A stretch of DNA of 64,000 nt, taken from positions 1,240,001 to 1,304,000 of the forward strand of contig NZ_LR134331.1 of assembly GCF_900636965.1 (NCBI RefSeq). Direction: 5' to 3'. The notes beneath the pieces were generated by a model, which was not told where the DNA came from, ran no database searches, and saw only the letters and a program-made list of their open reading frames with translations. Origin of the DNA: Lacticaseibacillus rhamnosus. GTDB taxonomy: Bacteria > Bacillota > Bacilli > Lactobacillales > Lactobacillaceae. The position numbers and the translations under genes were made by a program. How positions within the stretch are numbered: the stretch's first letter is position 1; every line of letters begins with the position of its first letter. This document shows, one piece after another, positions 28,158 to 37,814 of this stretch.

Positions 28158-29444
28158 ATGAATTACACAGAAAGCGTTGCCTACATTCATTCTTTTCCGC
28201 GTTTGGCCAAGACCGGTGACCATCGGCGGATTTTAACGTTATTACATGCACTCGGCAATCCGCAGCAACAAGGGCGGTATATTCACGTGACTGGTACTAA
28301 TGGAAAAGGCTCAGCCGCTAATGCGATTGCACATGTCCTTGAGGCAAGCGGTTTGACAGTCGGGTTATATACCTCGCCGTTTATCATGCGGTTTAATGAA
28401 CGGATCATGATTGACCATGAACCGATTCCGGATGCTGCGTTAGTCAATGCGGTTGCGTTTGTCAGGGCTGCACTGGAGCGGCTTCAGCAGCAACAAGCTG
28501 ATTTTAACGTGACGGAATTTGAATTCATTACCGCGCTGGCGTATTGGTATTTTCGTCAGCGTCAGGTTGATGTTGCGGTGATTGAAGTCGGTATTGGCGG
28601 CGACACGGATTCGACCAATGTCATCACGCCGGTTGTCAGTGTTTTGACCGAGGTTGCTTTAGATCACCAGAAGTTGCTGGGGCATACGATTACGGCGATT
28701 GCCAAGCATAAGGCCGGTATTATCAAACGGGGTATTCCGGTTGTAACCGGTAACTTGGTGCCGGATGCTGCTGCCGTTGTCGCAGCCAAGGTCGCGACAA
28801 CAGGGAGTCAATGGTTGCGTTTTGACCGCGATTTTTCGGTTCCTAAGGCTAAGCTTCACGGTTGGGGCCAACGGTTTACTTATGAAGACCAAGATGGACG
28901 TATTAGTGATTTGGAGGTGCCGTTGGTTGGCGATTACCAGCAACGTAATATGGCAATTGCGATTCAAACGGCAAAAGTGTATGCCAAGCAGACAGAATGG
29001 CCTTTGACGCCCCAGAATATTCGCCAAGGGCTTGCTGCCAGTCATTGGCCAGCCCGACTCGAAAAGATAAGTGATACGCCTTTGATCGTCATTGACGGGG
29101 CGCACAATCCGGATGGCATCAATGGTTTGATTACGGCGCTAAAGCAACTTTTTTCCCAACCCATTACTGTTATTGCCGGCATCTTGGCGGATAAAGACTA
29201 TGCGGCGATGGCGGATAGGCTGACCGCGGCATTTTCCACGGTTTATCTGGTTCCGGTGCCGGGGACGCCGCGCGCCTTGCCTGAGGCTGGTTATGAGGCG
29301 CTGCACGAAGGTCGGTTAAAGGATTCGTGGCAGGAAGCATTGGCGGCGAGTCTTAATGATGTGCCGGATCAGCCGATTGTGATCACCGGTTCGCTGTATT
29401 TAGCCTCAGCTGTTCGTCAAACTTTATTAGGGGGAAAATCATGA
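28158..29444 (+). CDS. folC: Folylpolyglutamate synthase / dihydrofolate synthase
   Basis: 428 residues of the Mur-ligase-like family. The P-loop is GTNGKGSAA at about residue 45-53; the omega loop and EVGIGGDTDSTN follow, and the C-terminal ligase domain begins near VIDGAHNPDG. It adds glutamate to dihydropteroate or folates, retaining them in the cell. AAGGAAAG precedes the ATG. The following HAD gene overlaps it by four bases (ATGA). Confidence 0.92.
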   Translation: MNYTESVAYIHSFPRLAKTGDHRRILTLLHALGNPQQQGRYIHVTGTNGKGSAANAIAHVLEASGLTVGLYTSPFIMRFNERIMIDHEPIPDAALVNAVAFVRAALERLQQQQADFNVTEFEFITALAYWYFRQRQVDVAVIEVGIGGDTDSTNVITPVVSVLTEVALDHQKLLGHTITAIAKHKAGIIKRGIPVVTGNLVPDAAAVVAAKVATTGSQWLRFDRDFSVPKAKLHGWGQRFTYEDQDGRISDLEVPLVGDYQQRNMAIAIQTAKVYAKQTEWPLTPQNIRQGLAASHWPARLEKISDTPLIVIDGAHNPDGINGLITALKQLFSQPITVIAGILADKDYAAMADRLTAAFSTVYLVPVPGTPRALPEAGYEALHEGRLKDSWQEALAASLNDVPDQPIVITGSLYLASAVRQTLLGGKS

Positions 29445-30085
29445 CCGCAACAGTCATCTTTGATCTTGACGGGACACTGGTTAACACTGAAGCACTTTAC
29501 CTTAAAAGTAATGTTAAAGCCGCGGCAGTATTGGGACTGCACCGGACAGAAGCTGATTTTCGGCCATTAGTTGGATCTGCCGGACCAAGTGAAGCTAAAA
29601 TCATTGCCGATTTGGTTGGGGCCGATCATGCCGCATGGTTCCAGCAATTTTCAACCCAGGATGTTTTGGACCAGATTCGCAGCGGTGCCGATTTTGTCTT
29701 ACCCGGAGCTGACAAAACGTTGCAGACGCTTGATCAGATGGGTTATCGGTTAGCGTTGGCAACAAGTAGTGCCAAACATTACGTTGACGTGGTGTTGGCT
29801 GCAACTGGTTGGGTGAAGCGGTTTGACCCGATTCTGACTGGCAGTGATGTGACGGCACACAAACCTGATCCGGAAATTTATCACGTGATGAAAACCAAGT
29901 TGCCTGAGACACCGGCGATTGTCGTTGAAGATACGCATGTGGGTGTGGCCGCAGCAGAAGGGGCTGGACTCCCGGTCGTTATGATTCCAGGCATCGGTCA
30001 AGGGCCGGATCATAAGGCGACCGCGATTTTAGCTGCGATCACGGATTTACCTGACTGGCTGCAAAATCACCCTACCTTTGCGTAA
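29441..30085 (+). CDS. HAD-superfamily hydrolase (beta-phosphoglucomutase-like)
   Basis: 214 residues. Motif I is DLDGTLVNTE with Asp nucleophile at residue 8, motif II is LATSS, and the lysine and acidic motifs III/IV are HKPDPEIY and VVEDTHVGVAAA. An alpha-helical cap follows motif I, as in subclass I phosphatases and phosphoglucomutases. It should be a small-molecule phosphatase or phosphomutase in the cytoplasm; the substrate is not evident. It is coupled to folC by a four-base overlap and lies directly before radC. Confidence 0.85.
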   Translation: MTATVIFDLDGTLVNTEALYLKSNVKAAAVLGLHRTEADFRPLVGSAGPSEAKIIADLVGADHAAWFQQFSTQDVLDQIRSGADFVLPGADKTLQTLDQMGYRLALATSSAKHYVDVVLAATGWVKRFDPILTGSDVTAHKPDPEIYHVMKTKLPETPAIVVEDTHVGVAAAEGAGLPVVMIPGIGQGPDHKATAILAAITDLPDWLQNHPTFA

Positions 30086-30188
30086 TGTCCATAATGAGTC
30101 TTCAGATGACTCAAAATGGCGGCCCCATCAGAGAAGGCTGAAGAGGATGCAGTCCCACTCTGAAAGCGGCATGACGGAGGGAAAGACG

Positions 30189-30857
30189 ATGGCAGATGCG
30201 ACTGAACAACCACGTGAGCGTTTATTGGCGCATGGACCACAGGCACTGACGGATGCGGAATTATTGCAATTGATTGTGCGCGCAGGCAACCAGCACTATC
30301 CGGTCCAGGAAATTGTCAGTGAGGTGTTGACCACTTATCCTGCATTACGAGGCTTAGCAGAAGGTGATGGTGATTCACTGGACCATATTCGCGGACTGGG
30401 CGCGGCTAAACGGGCCAGCATTTTGGCGGGTGTGGAGTTAGGACGGCGGGTCATGCGTCGTCAATCGGTTCGATATGGGCAGATCAAAAATAGCGAGCAA
30501 CTGGGTAAAACGATGGTGTCACGCTTTGCCGGAGCTAATCAGGAATCCATGTTGATTTTATTTTTGGATGTCAAGAATCAGATCATCACGGAACAAATCG
30601 TGGCAATTGGAACGGTGGATTCAGCCTTAGCCGATCCGCGGGTGGTGTTTCGGGAAGCATTAAAGCTAAGCGCCACGAATTTGATCATGGTGCACAATCA
30701 TCCCAGTGGTGATCCTTCTCCGAGTCAGGCCGATCGTGATACAACAACGCGATTTCAGCTGGCGGCAGCGTTACTCGGCATGCACTTGCTTGACCACTTG
30801 ATCATCGGGCGGCAGTCGTATTATTCGTTTGCGCGCGATGATCCGGAATTTAATTAA
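30189..30857 (+). CDS. radC: RadC family protein (JAB domain)
   Basis: 222 residues from the ATG at 30189 with GGAGGG seven bases upstream; the reading frame extends upstream to 30078 but without a ribosome site. The N-terminal helix-hairpin-helix part (LDHIRGLGAAKRASI) leads into the JAB/MPN metalloprotease-like domain with HNHPSGDPSPSQADRD, which holds the zinc ligands. The name comes from an old link to DNA repair that was later withdrawn; the real function is unknown. It lies between folC-HAD and mreB, as in many Firmicutes. Confidence 0.92.
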   Translation: MADATEQPRERLLAHGPQALTDAELLQLIVRAGNQHYPVQEIVSEVLTTYPALRGLAEGDGDSLDHIRGLGAAKRASILAGVELGRRVMRRQSVRYGQIKNSEQLGKTMVSRFAGANQESMLILFLDVKNQIITEQIVAIGTVDSALADPRVVFREALKLSATNLIMVHNHPSGDPSPSQADRDTTTRFQLAAALLGMHLLDHLIIGRQSYYSFARDDPEFN

Positions 30858-30924
30858 TTTGCTAAAAAGTTGTAAGGTTTTCTGAAATTGGCGCAATGAG
30901 GGCAAAAACAGGCGGTTTCACATT

Positions 30925-30951
30925 TTGTCATAGAAAATAATATGCTATAAT
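30925..30951 (+). promoter_or_regulatory. Promoter of mreBCD-minCD
   Basis: TTGTCA (30925-30930), 15-base spacer, TGC plus TATAAT (30946-30951). The extended -10 compensates for the short spacer. Confidence 0.6.
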
Positions 30952-30995
30952 GCATGGAGTTAATACGAAATGAGTCAGCATAAGGAGAGAACGTC

Positions 30996-31997
30996 TTGTT
31001 TGGATTTGGATCAAAGAATATCGGGATCGATCTTGGCACCGCAAATACCTTAGTTTACGTCGACGGCAAGGGCATTGTGTTAAATGAGCCCTCCGTAGTC
31101 GCGAAGAATACCCAGACGGAAGAAGTCATTGCCGTTGGTGAAGAAGCCCGCGACATGATCGGTCGTACCCCGACCAATATCGTGGCGATCCGACCAATGA
31201 AAGATGGGGTCATCGCTGACTACGACACAACTGCGGCCATGTTAAAATACTTCATGCAAAAGGCATTAGGTAACGGCAGCCACCCGCAAGTGATGATTTG
31301 TGTGCCAAGCGGCGTGACGGAAGTTGAAAAACGGGCCGTTATTGACGCTGCAAAAGTCGCAGGAGCACGCGATGCTTTCGTCATTGAAGAACCTTACGCT
31401 GCTGCAATCGGTGCCGGTCTGCCGGTTATGGACCCGACCGGTAGTATGGTTGTTGATATTGGCGGCGGGACCACTGATGTCGCAACGATTTCATTAGGCG
31501 GTATTGTTTCGAGTCGCTCGATTCGGGTGGCTGGTGACAAGTTTGATGAAGCCATCATCAATCATTTACGCCAGAACTTTAATTTGCTCATCGGCGAACG
31601 TACGGCTGAAGCCATGAAGATTCAAATTGGTTCGGCATCGGTTGAAAAGGCTGCCGATATCGATGGGATGACCGTGCGCGGACGTGATTTATTGAGCGGC
31701 CTGCCAAAGACCATCGACATTTCGGCCACGGATATTGCATCTGCTATTCACGAAAACGTGCTTGATATCATCACGGCGATTAAAGAAACACTGGAAGAAA
31801 CCTCACCAGAAATCGCTGCCGATGTCATTGATCATGGGATTGTGTTGACAGGCGGCGGTGCGCTTTTGAAGCATTTACCGGATGTCATTTCCGATGAGAC
31901 CAAAGTACCGGTCTTCATTGCGCAGGATCCGCTAGATTGTGTGGCAATCGGCACTGGTGAATCGTTGAAGAATATTGACGTTTTAAAGAAGCGTTAA
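30996..31997 (+). CDS. mreB: Rod-shape-determining actin homologue MreB
   Basis: 333 residues. Actin-fold phosphate loops are visible: [19 protein letters not shown] at the N-terminus, [16 protein letters not shown] in the middle and [15 protein letters not shown] near the end. It starts at TTG with AAGGAGAG eight bases upstream; no ATG fits. MreB forms membrane-bound filaments that direct lateral wall synthesis. First gene of the mreBCD-minCD operon. Confidence 0.96.
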   Translation: MFGFGSKNIGIDLGTANTLVYVDGKGIVLNEPSVVAKNTQTEEVIAVGEEARDMIGRTPTNIVAIRPMKDGVIADYDTTAAMLKYFMQKALGNGSHPQVMICVPSGVTEVEKRAVIDAAKVAGARDAFVIEEPYAAAIGAGLPVMDPTGSMVVDIGGGTTDVATISLGGIVSSRSIRVAGDKFDEAIINHLRQNFNLLIGERTAEAMKIQIGSASVEKAADIDGMTVRGRDLLSGLPKTIDISATDIASAIHENVLDIITAIKETLEETSPEIAADVIDHGIVLTGGGALLKHLPDVISDETKVPVFIAQDPLDCVAIGTGESLKNIDVLKKR

Positions 31998-32084
31998 CAG
32001 CCCATAAATGAAGATGGTTTGCGTGTGGCAAGAGGCTGGGATGAAGGATCCTGGCCTCTTTTCGCGAGTGTGACGGAGGAACCA

Positions 32085-32945
32085 ATGCAGAAATTCTTTT
32101 CCAACAAAAAATTGATCGCCCTCATGATCGCATTGCTGGTCAGTCTTGGTCTGGTCGCTGGATCAATCTATGCGAGCAATAATCGCAATACGCCGCCGTT
32201 TATTCAGCGGATTGCCAATGATGTTGTTGGCATCGGTGGGCGGTTAGTCGCGTTGCCGGGAGATTTTGCCCGCAATGGATTAGATGACATCAATAATCTC
32301 ATGGATACGTTTCAGGAGAATCAGCGCCTCAAGCAACAGCTGGATAATTTAGCGCAGACAAAGGTGCAGGTACAAACTTTAAAACGCGAAAATAAGCAGT
32401 TGAAGCAACAGTTGAAACTTAACGGTACTTTGACGGATTACGCGCAGATCAGTGCTGCTGTCATTTTACGAACACCGAGTGACTGGCGCAACATGGTCGT
32501 TATTAACCAAGGAAGTGCCGCCGGGGTTAAGAAGGGCATGCCGGTTATGGCAGGTTCCGGCTTGATTGGCCGTGTCGTTGAGGTCAATCGGACGAGTTCA
32601 AAAGTTGAGATGCTATCAACGGCCAATAAATCCAGTGACCGGATTGCGGCGGCCGTTGAGACCAAAGGCGAAAAAGAAGTTAACGGCATCATTACCGGAT
32701 ATGACGAAAAAACCGGTGATTTGATTCTCGGCGAGCTGAATACGGATACCGCGATTAAAAAAGGCGATGAGGTGGTTACCAGTGGCTTAGGTGGCATGAC
32801 ACCTAAAGGATTACTGATTGGCAAAGTCGCCAGCGTCAAGAAAGATGACTATGGTCTGGCCAACACCGTTTATTTGGATCCCGCCGCAAATCTAAACGAT
32901 GTCACCGTTGTAACCGTCATCTCACGTACGATCAAAGGTGACTAA
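32085..32945 (+). CDS. mreC: Rod-shape-determining protein MreC
   Basis: 286 residues from the ATG at 32085 (GGAGGA upstream). One N-terminal membrane helix (about 10-32) is followed by a coiled coil (about 60-115, QRLKQQLDNLAQTKVQVQTL) and an extracytoplasmic beta-barrel domain. MreC links MreB and the elongation penicillin-binding proteins outside the membrane. Upstream in-frame sequence to 32019 has no ribosome site. Confidence 0.94.
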   Translation: MQKFFSNKKLIALMIALLVSLGLVAGSIYASNNRNTPPFIQRIANDVVGIGGRLVALPGDFARNGLDDINNLMDTFQENQRLKQQLDNLAQTKVQVQTLKRENKQLKQQLKLNGTLTDYAQISAAVILRTPSDWRNMVVINQGSAAGVKKGMPVMAGSGLIGRVVEVNRTSSKVEMLSTANKSSDRIAAAVETKGEKEVNGIITGYDEKTGDLILGELNTDTAIKKGDEVVTSGLGGMTPKGLLIGKVASVKKDDYGLANTVYLDPAANLNDVTVVTVISRTIKGD

Positions 32946-32946
32946 C

Positions 32947-33477
32947 ATGTTAAACGAAAAACATTTCACAGGACATTGGTGGATCTTTTTACTGCTGCTT
33001 TTGTTATTATTAATTGATGGCAGCCTAGCATCAGTGCTGGCACAGTGGATCATGCAGCCGAACTTTATGGGGACGCCGCAATTGACCTTGTTAGGGTTAG
33101 TCATGGTGACGTTGTTGGTGCCGCAAGAAAAGTATATAACCTGGATTGCGGCATTGATTGGGTTGCTATTCGACAGTTTTTACACGGGCATTCTAGGGAT
33201 TAATGCGTTACTGTTTGCCTTGGTCATTTACGTGGTTCGCCAGATTCGGCCGTATATCCCGCACACGCCGATTTTTGTTGGTATGGTTTATATTATTGCT
33301 TTGTTGCTCTATGGGGTTGCCAGTTATGCTGCGAATCATTTTATTGGCTACGGATCTGCCAGTGTTGTTATGCTGATAGCGAATCATTTAGGGCCGGGAT
33401 TAACGGTCAATCTCATTCTTTTTGTGATTGTCTATGGTCCATTACATCGATTGTTGATGAATTTAGCGGAAGAATAA
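32947..33477 (+). CDS. mreD: Rod-shape-determining protein MreD
   Basis: 176 residues, five or six membrane helices and almost no soluble part, typical of MreD. The ATG at 32947 follows AAAGGTG; an in-frame GTG at 32938 overlaps the end of mreC and is possible but less likely. It forms the membrane part of the elongasome with MreC. Confidence 0.9.
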   Translation: MLNEKHFTGHWWIFLLLLLLLLIDGSLASVLAQWIMQPNFMGTPQLTLLGLVMVTLLVPQEKYITWIAALIGLLFDSFYTGILGINALLFALVIYVVRQIRPYIPHTPIFVGMVYIIALLLYGVASYAANHFIGYGSASVVMLIANHLGPGLTVNLILFVIVYGPLHRLLMNLAEE

Positions 33478-33491
33478 TTTGGGGTGATAAT

Positions 33492-34148
33492 GTGGACAGT
33501 GTGGTCTTAAAAGGTCGAAATGATAGTCTGGCGCTGCACCTTCAAGATACAGCGGACTTTACGCAGATTATCCAGACACTGAAAACATTACTAGGCAAAT
33601 TGTACGAAGAAACGCCAACCGGTGATGTCAGCTATCGTTTGGAGACGGGCAATCGGCTTTTAACGGAAGAGCAGTTGGCGCAAATTCAGGCTGTATTTGA
33701 AGATTACCCGCGCTTTTCAATTAATGGCATCACGAGTGCTGTGGTTGATAAAGCGGTCGTTGCCGATATGGTGACGGCTAAAATGACCCATCGCATCGGT
33801 GGTGTTGTTCGATCAGGGCAAACAATTGATGTCATGGGCGATGTGCTGTTTTTAGGCGATTTACATGCCGGTGCCTCGCTGTGTGCTTCTGGCAATGTCT
33901 TTGTGATGGGCAAAGTTAGTGGCGTTATCCAGGCAGGCAGTCAAGGAGACACCCGCGCAGTTGTTGTGGGTGACTTGCAAGGTGCTAGTCAGGTTCGAAT
34001 CGCCGATGTCATCGAAATTGTCGCTGACCATTATGATCCGGTTAAACCGGTTGCTTATTTGAGCGAATTACATACGATGGCACATACCAAGTTGGCTGAA
34101 CTAGCAAATCTTCGGCCGCGATTATTTAAGCAAATGGAGGCAATGTAG
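33492..34148 (+). CDS. minC: Septum site-determining protein MinC
   Basis: 218 residues, GTG start after GGGGTGA. The N-terminal domain (about 1-100) inhibits FtsZ. The C-terminal half is the glycine-rich right-handed beta-helix (GDVLFLGDLHAGASLCASG onwards) that binds MinD. It shares an operon with minD; no minE is present, and polar recruitment would be by DivIVA, encoded at 53787. Confidence 0.92.
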   Translation: MDSVVLKGRNDSLALHLQDTADFTQIIQTLKTLLGKLYEETPTGDVSYRLETGNRLLTEEQLAQIQAVFEDYPRFSINGITSAVVDKAVVADMVTAKMTHRIGGVVRSGQTIDVMGDVLFLGDLHAGASLCASGNVFVMGKVSGVIQAGSQGDTRAVVVGDLQGASQVRIADVIEIVADHYDPVKPVAYLSELHTMAHTKLAELANLRPRLFKQMEAM

Positions 34149-34946
34149 ATGGGGACAGCGTTAGTAGTGACTTCCGGTAAAGGCGGCGTTGGCAAAACCA
34201 CCACTTCGGCAAATATCGGTACCGCGTTGGCTTTACAAGGCAAGCGGGTCGTCTTGTTGGACCTTGATATTGGACTACGCAACTTAGATGTTGTCATGGG
34301 TTTGTCCAATCGGATTATTTACGACATTGTCGACGTTGCCACTGGCCGCGCAAAGCTACACCAAGCGTTGATCAAGGACAAACGATTTGACGATTTGCTT
34401 TATTTACTGCCAGCAGCGCAAAATGCGGAAAAAGACGCGTTAGAACCTGATCAGGTCGTTGAGATTGTTGAACAGTTACGACCGGATTTTGATTTTATTA
34501 TTTTGGACTCGCCTGCCGGAATCGAACAAGGTTTTCGGAATGCGACTGGGGCGGCTGACGGTGCGATTGTGGTCACGACCCCGGAGATATCGGCGGTGAG
34601 TGATGCGGATCGAGTCGTGGGCTTACTGGAACAACGTGATATGCCGCTCAAACCGCGACTCATTATCAACCGCATTCGCCAAAATATGTTAGCTGATGGA
34701 CGCTCGATGGATATTGACGAAATTACCAGTCATCTGGGACTTGATTTACTCGGCATCATTGTTGACGATGATGGAGTGATTGAGAGTTCAAACAAAGGTG
34801 AAGCGATTGTGATGGATCCGGATGACCTTGCTAGTAAAGGCTACCGCAATATTGCCCGCCGGTTACTAGGTGATAGCGTGCCGTTGATGGACATTCGTTT
34901 GAAAAAACAAGGCTTTTGGTCAAAATTGTTCCATCGCCATCATTAG
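34149..34946 (+). CDS. minD: Septum site-determining ATPase MinD
   Basis: 265 residues. A deviant Walker A SGKGGVGKTT at about 8-17, DLDIGLRNLD, and DSPAGIEQGF mark it. The C-terminal amphipathic, basic tail ending in KLFHRHH is the membrane-targeting helix. MinD recruits MinC to the membrane at sites where division is forbidden. It starts directly after the minC stop, with TGGAGG in the end of minC. Confidence 0.96.
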   Translation: MGTALVVTSGKGGVGKTTTSANIGTALALQGKRVVLLDLDIGLRNLDVVMGLSNRIIYDIVDVATGRAKLHQALIKDKRFDDLLYLLPAAQNAEKDALEPDQVVEIVEQLRPDFDFIILDSPAGIEQGFRNATGAADGAIVVTTPEISAVSDADRVVGLLEQRDMPLKPRLIINRIRQNMLADGRSMDIDEITSHLGLDLLGIIVDDDGVIESSNKGEAIVMDPDDLASKGYRNIARRLLGDSVPLMDIRLKKQGFWSKLFHRHH

Positions 34947-34998
34947 ACGGTTTACGGTGATTTTGTGCCGGCTGTTAAAGATTAATTTTCTGAAACAG

Positions 34999-35027
34999 TT
35001 GACTTTCGTTAAAGTTCGGTGTAATTT
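34999..35027 (+). promoter_or_regulatory. Possible promoter of the T-box and ABC transporter operon
   Basis: TTGACT (34999-35004), 17-base spacer, TAATTT (35022-35027). The -10 is weak. Confidence 0.4.
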
Positions 35028-35039
35028 AGTGATAATTCA

Positions 35040-35422
35040 TTAAAGCGTTGAGTGGAATCGATAAGCGGTCATGGTTCACAGCGAGTTCGGGTTGATGGGA
35101 ACCGAATAGCCATCCGTTTATCACACATCCATGAGTGGACGATTGAACAACAGTAGGTCGTCTCGGTTGGGCTCGTTATCGCCGTGGTTGAAGCAACTAC
35201 ATGAGGTTGATTGTGTGAGCAATTGACAAATCTGAGGTGGAACCGCGGTTTAAGCCGTCCTCTTACAGCAAAGTGCTGTAAGAGGATTTTTTAATGGTCG
35301 CGATTTTTTCGAAATCATGTGCGGTGCTGCAACCACATGAGGCCGGGTGTGTGAACAATCGGTAAACTGAGGTGGTACCGCGCAGAAGCGTCCTCTTGCA
35401 TCAAGCAAGAGGACGCTTTTTT
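35040..35422 (+). promoter_or_regulatory. T-box leader with duplicated antiterminator/terminator, possible His specifier
   Basis: One stem I region (about 35040-35190) contains the triplet CAC at 35122-35124 in a plausible specifier position, followed by A. It is followed by two copies of the 3' module 136 bases apart (GCAACTACATGAGG at 35193, GCAACCACATGAGG at 35329). T-box sequences are AGGTGGAACCGCGG at 35235 and AGGTGGTACCGCG at 35370. Terminator 1 is 35257-35292 (14-bp stem) and terminator 2 is 35387-35422 (13-bp stem), both with T-runs. Two terminators in series should lower basal read-through. The histidine assignment is inference. Confidence 0.85.
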
Positions 35423-35536
35423 CATACCACGAACAAGTTGCCCAACCGCTCAACTCATCGACAGCCACAAAGCGCAATTAGAAAAGAAACGGATCTGCGC
35501 GACTCAAATATAGGCAGGTTCAAAGGAGGAAGCACC

Positions 35537-36193
35537 ATGACTTATATTTTTCAGATTTTACCGGCATTATTATCTGGTGTGAAAATGACGTTGGGGATTT
35601 TTGCCATCACTTTAGTCGGAGCCATTCCACTGGGTCTCATTTTATCAGTCGGCCTAATTCCCAAGCCTAAATCGCTACTTGGTAAGGCAGGAAAAAGCTT
35701 GCTGGAAGGCTATGTGTGGGTATTTCGGGGCACGCCGCTGTTGTTGCAGCTGATGTTTATCTTTTACGGCTTGCCGATTATCGGTATCGTGTTTGACCGC
35801 TTCTCAGCTGCTTTAGTCGCGTTTATTTTGAATTATGCTGCTTACTTCGCAGAAATCTTCCGTGGTGGCTTTGGCGCAATTGATGAAGGTCAGTTCGAAG
35901 CAAGTACGGTCCTCAACATGACCCGCTGGCAGGCATTGCGGTTTGTGGTGATTCCTCAGGTTGTCAAGATTGTGCTACCTTCCATCGGTAATGAAGTCAT
36001 CAACTTGGTTAAGGATTCTAGCCTGGTTTACGTCATTGGCTTAGGCGATTTGCTTCGAGCAGGTAACATTGCCAGTGCGCGGGATGTTACCTTGCTGCCA
36101 CTGGTATTGGTCGGGGTCATCTACTTACTGCTGACGCTGATTCTGACGTTCTTACAAAAACGGATCGAAGCAGCATTTTCATATTATCGCTAG
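35537..36193 (+). CDS. Polar amino-acid ABC transporter, permease
   Basis: 218 residues from the ATG at 35537 with AAAGGAGGA upstream; the longer frame from 35372 starts in the T-box and is not coding. About five membrane helices are visible. The HisM/GlnP-type EAA loop, for contact with the ATPase, is around QFEASTVLNMTRWQALRFVVIPQ. It forms the membrane channel of an importer whose ATPase and binding protein follow. The T-box in front makes an amino acid, perhaps histidine, the likely substrate. Confidence 0.9.
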   Translation: MTYIFQILPALLSGVKMTLGIFAITLVGAIPLGLILSVGLIPKPKSLLGKAGKSLLEGYVWVFRGTPLLLQLMFIFYGLPIIGIVFDRFSAALVAFILNYAAYFAEIFRGGFGAIDEGQFEASTVLNMTRWQALRFVVIPQVVKIVLPSIGNEVINLVKDSSLVYVIGLGDLLRAGNIASARDVTLLPLVLVGVIYLLLTLILTFLQKRIEAAFSYYR

Positions 36194-36204
36194 GAGGGTT
36201 AAAA

Positions 36205-36843
36205 ATGTTAGAACTCAAGAATATCAGCAAAGCGTTTAACGGGCGACCGGTTTTAAAAGATGTTAACGTCACGATTGAGGATGGCAAAACATTGGCGATT
36301 GTGGGTCCCAGTGGCGCCGGTAAAACCACCTTATTGCGGATCATCAGCGGTTTAGAAAGTGCTGATGGCGGCACCATGATCTGGAACGGTCAGCCGACGA
36401 CCGCGCAGGCTTTACGCAAACAAGGGGTGATCGGCGTGGTGTTTCAGAACTTTGAATTATTCCCGAATTTGTCGGTTATGCGCAATATTACCTTGGCGCC
36501 TACTTTGCAGGGGGTTGATCAACAAAAAGCCGATGCGACAGCCAAGAAACTTCTGAATCAACTTGAACTAACCGATCAGGCGCAGGCGTATCCTTATTCA
36601 CTGTCTGGCGGGCAAAAGCAGCGGGTGGCAATTGCACGGGCGTTGGCATTAAATCCGCAAATTCTTTTGTACGATGAACCGACTAGTGCGCTTGATCCGA
36701 TGTTGCGCGATAATGTTGCTGCAATGGTCAACCAATTTAAAGTATCAGGTATGACTCAGGTGGTTGTGACCCATGACATGGACTTTGCCCAAAGTGTTGC
36801 AGACACGACTTATCACGTTGGCAAAGGCGGTGATGGTCAATGA
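36205..36843 (+). CDS. Polar amino-acid ABC transporter, ATP-binding protein
   Basis: 212 residues. Walker A GPSGAGKTT at 32-40, Q-loop VVFQNFELFPNLSV, signature LSGGQKQRVAIARAL and Walker B ILLYDEPTSALDP are all intact. The short length agrees with the polar amino-acid transport family, and the end is slightly truncated compared with GlnQ (about 240). It energises the permease encoded 12 bases upstream. The next gene overlaps by four bases. Confidence 0.93.
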   Translation: MLELKNISKAFNGRPVLKDVNVTIEDGKTLAIVGPSGAGKTTLLRIISGLESADGGTMIWNGQPTTAQALRKQGVIGVVFQNFELFPNLSVMRNITLAPTLQGVDQQKADATAKKLLNQLELTDQAQAYPYSLSGGQKQRVAIARALALNPQILLYDEPTSALDPMLRDNVAAMVNQFKVSGMTQVVVTHDMDFAQSVADTTYHVGKGGDGQ

Positions 36844-37652
36844 AACGGCGAATGATAATGGCCGTCATGGTGTTTTTGACCATGGCCGGTATCGTAATCA
36901 GTGGATGCGCGCGCGAAACAGTCGACAATTCCTGGCCACGCATTGAACGGACCAAAAAAGTTGTGATTGGGCTAGATGATACCTTTGTTCCCATGGGTTT
37001 TCGTCAAAAAAATGGGCAGTTGGCCGGCTATGACATTGATTTAGCCAAAGCGGTTTTCAAACGATATGGCATTAAAGCGGATTTCCAGACCATCGACTGG
37101 TCGATGAAGGAAACCGAATTGAAAAATCAGACCATTGATTTAATTTGGAATGGCTATTCCGTGACCCCGGAGCGGAAAGCAAAGGTTGCTTTTTCGAATG
37201 ATTATCTGATTAACCATCAAATTCTGGTGACCAAAACCAAAAGTCAGATTAACACGTTGAAGGATATGAAGGGGAAAACCTTGGGCGTGCAAACCGGATC
37301 AAGCGGGGCATTTGATTTAGATGCCCAACCCAAATTGTTAAAAAATATGATCGCCAACAAAACGCCGATCCTTTACGATACCTTCAATGATGCATTTATT
37401 GACTTGGATGCTGGACGAATTCAAGGCATTTTAATGGATGAGGTTTACGCACGTTACTACATTGCCCACAAGCCGGATCCTGCAAGTTATCACATTATCG
37501 GCGACTCATTCCCGCCAGAAGAGTTCGCGGTTGGTATGCGCAAGTCCGATCATGTTTTACGAGAGAAAATTAACGCGGGATTGAAGGCGTTGAAGGCGGA
37601 CGGAACGATTGCTAAACTGCAGAAGAAATGGTTTGGCAAGGTCGAACAATGA
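36840..37652 (+). CDS. Amino-acid ABC transporter substrate-binding lipoprotein
   Basis: 270 residues. The signal peptide ends in the lipobox VISGC (Cys23), so the protein is tethered outside the membrane. The rest is a family 3 solute-binding fold: FVPMGFRQKNGQLAGYDIDL, then KGKTLGVQTGSSGAF. It captures a polar amino acid for the permease and ATPase genes upstream, to which it is coupled by an ATGA overlap. Confidence 0.92.
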   Translation: MKRRMIMAVMVFLTMAGIVISGCARETVDNSWPRIERTKKVVIGLDDTFVPMGFRQKNGQLAGYDIDLAKAVFKRYGIKADFQTIDWSMKETELKNQTIDLIWNGYSVTPERKAKVAFSNDYLINHQILVTKTKSQINTLKDMKGKTLGVQTGSSGAFDLDAQPKLLKNMIANKTPILYDTFNDAFIDLDAGRIQGILMDEVYARYYIAHKPDPASYHIIGDSFPPEEFAVGMRKSDHVLREKINAGLKALKADGTIAKLQKKWFGKVEQ

Positions 37653-37710
37653 GTTGTTTGTTAGCGCTGATAAGGGTTCAGAGTTTAGACATCGTGGCAA
37701 TTTTATGTTG

Positions 37711-37789
37711 AGGCTGGAATCATTGTGGTTGTGTGGATACTGTCTATTGCGACAGGTAACTGCATGAAAACTTTGATTCTGGCTTTTTT
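37711..37789 (+). terminator. Large-loop terminator of the ABC transporter operon
   Basis: The outer stem 37711-37722 with 37774-37785 (12 pairs, three of them G-U) encloses a smaller ACTGTC/GACAGG hairpin and ends in TTTTTT. Confidence 0.55.
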
Positions 37790-37814
37790 GTTGGTTGTTC
37801 AACACGCCTCCCTT

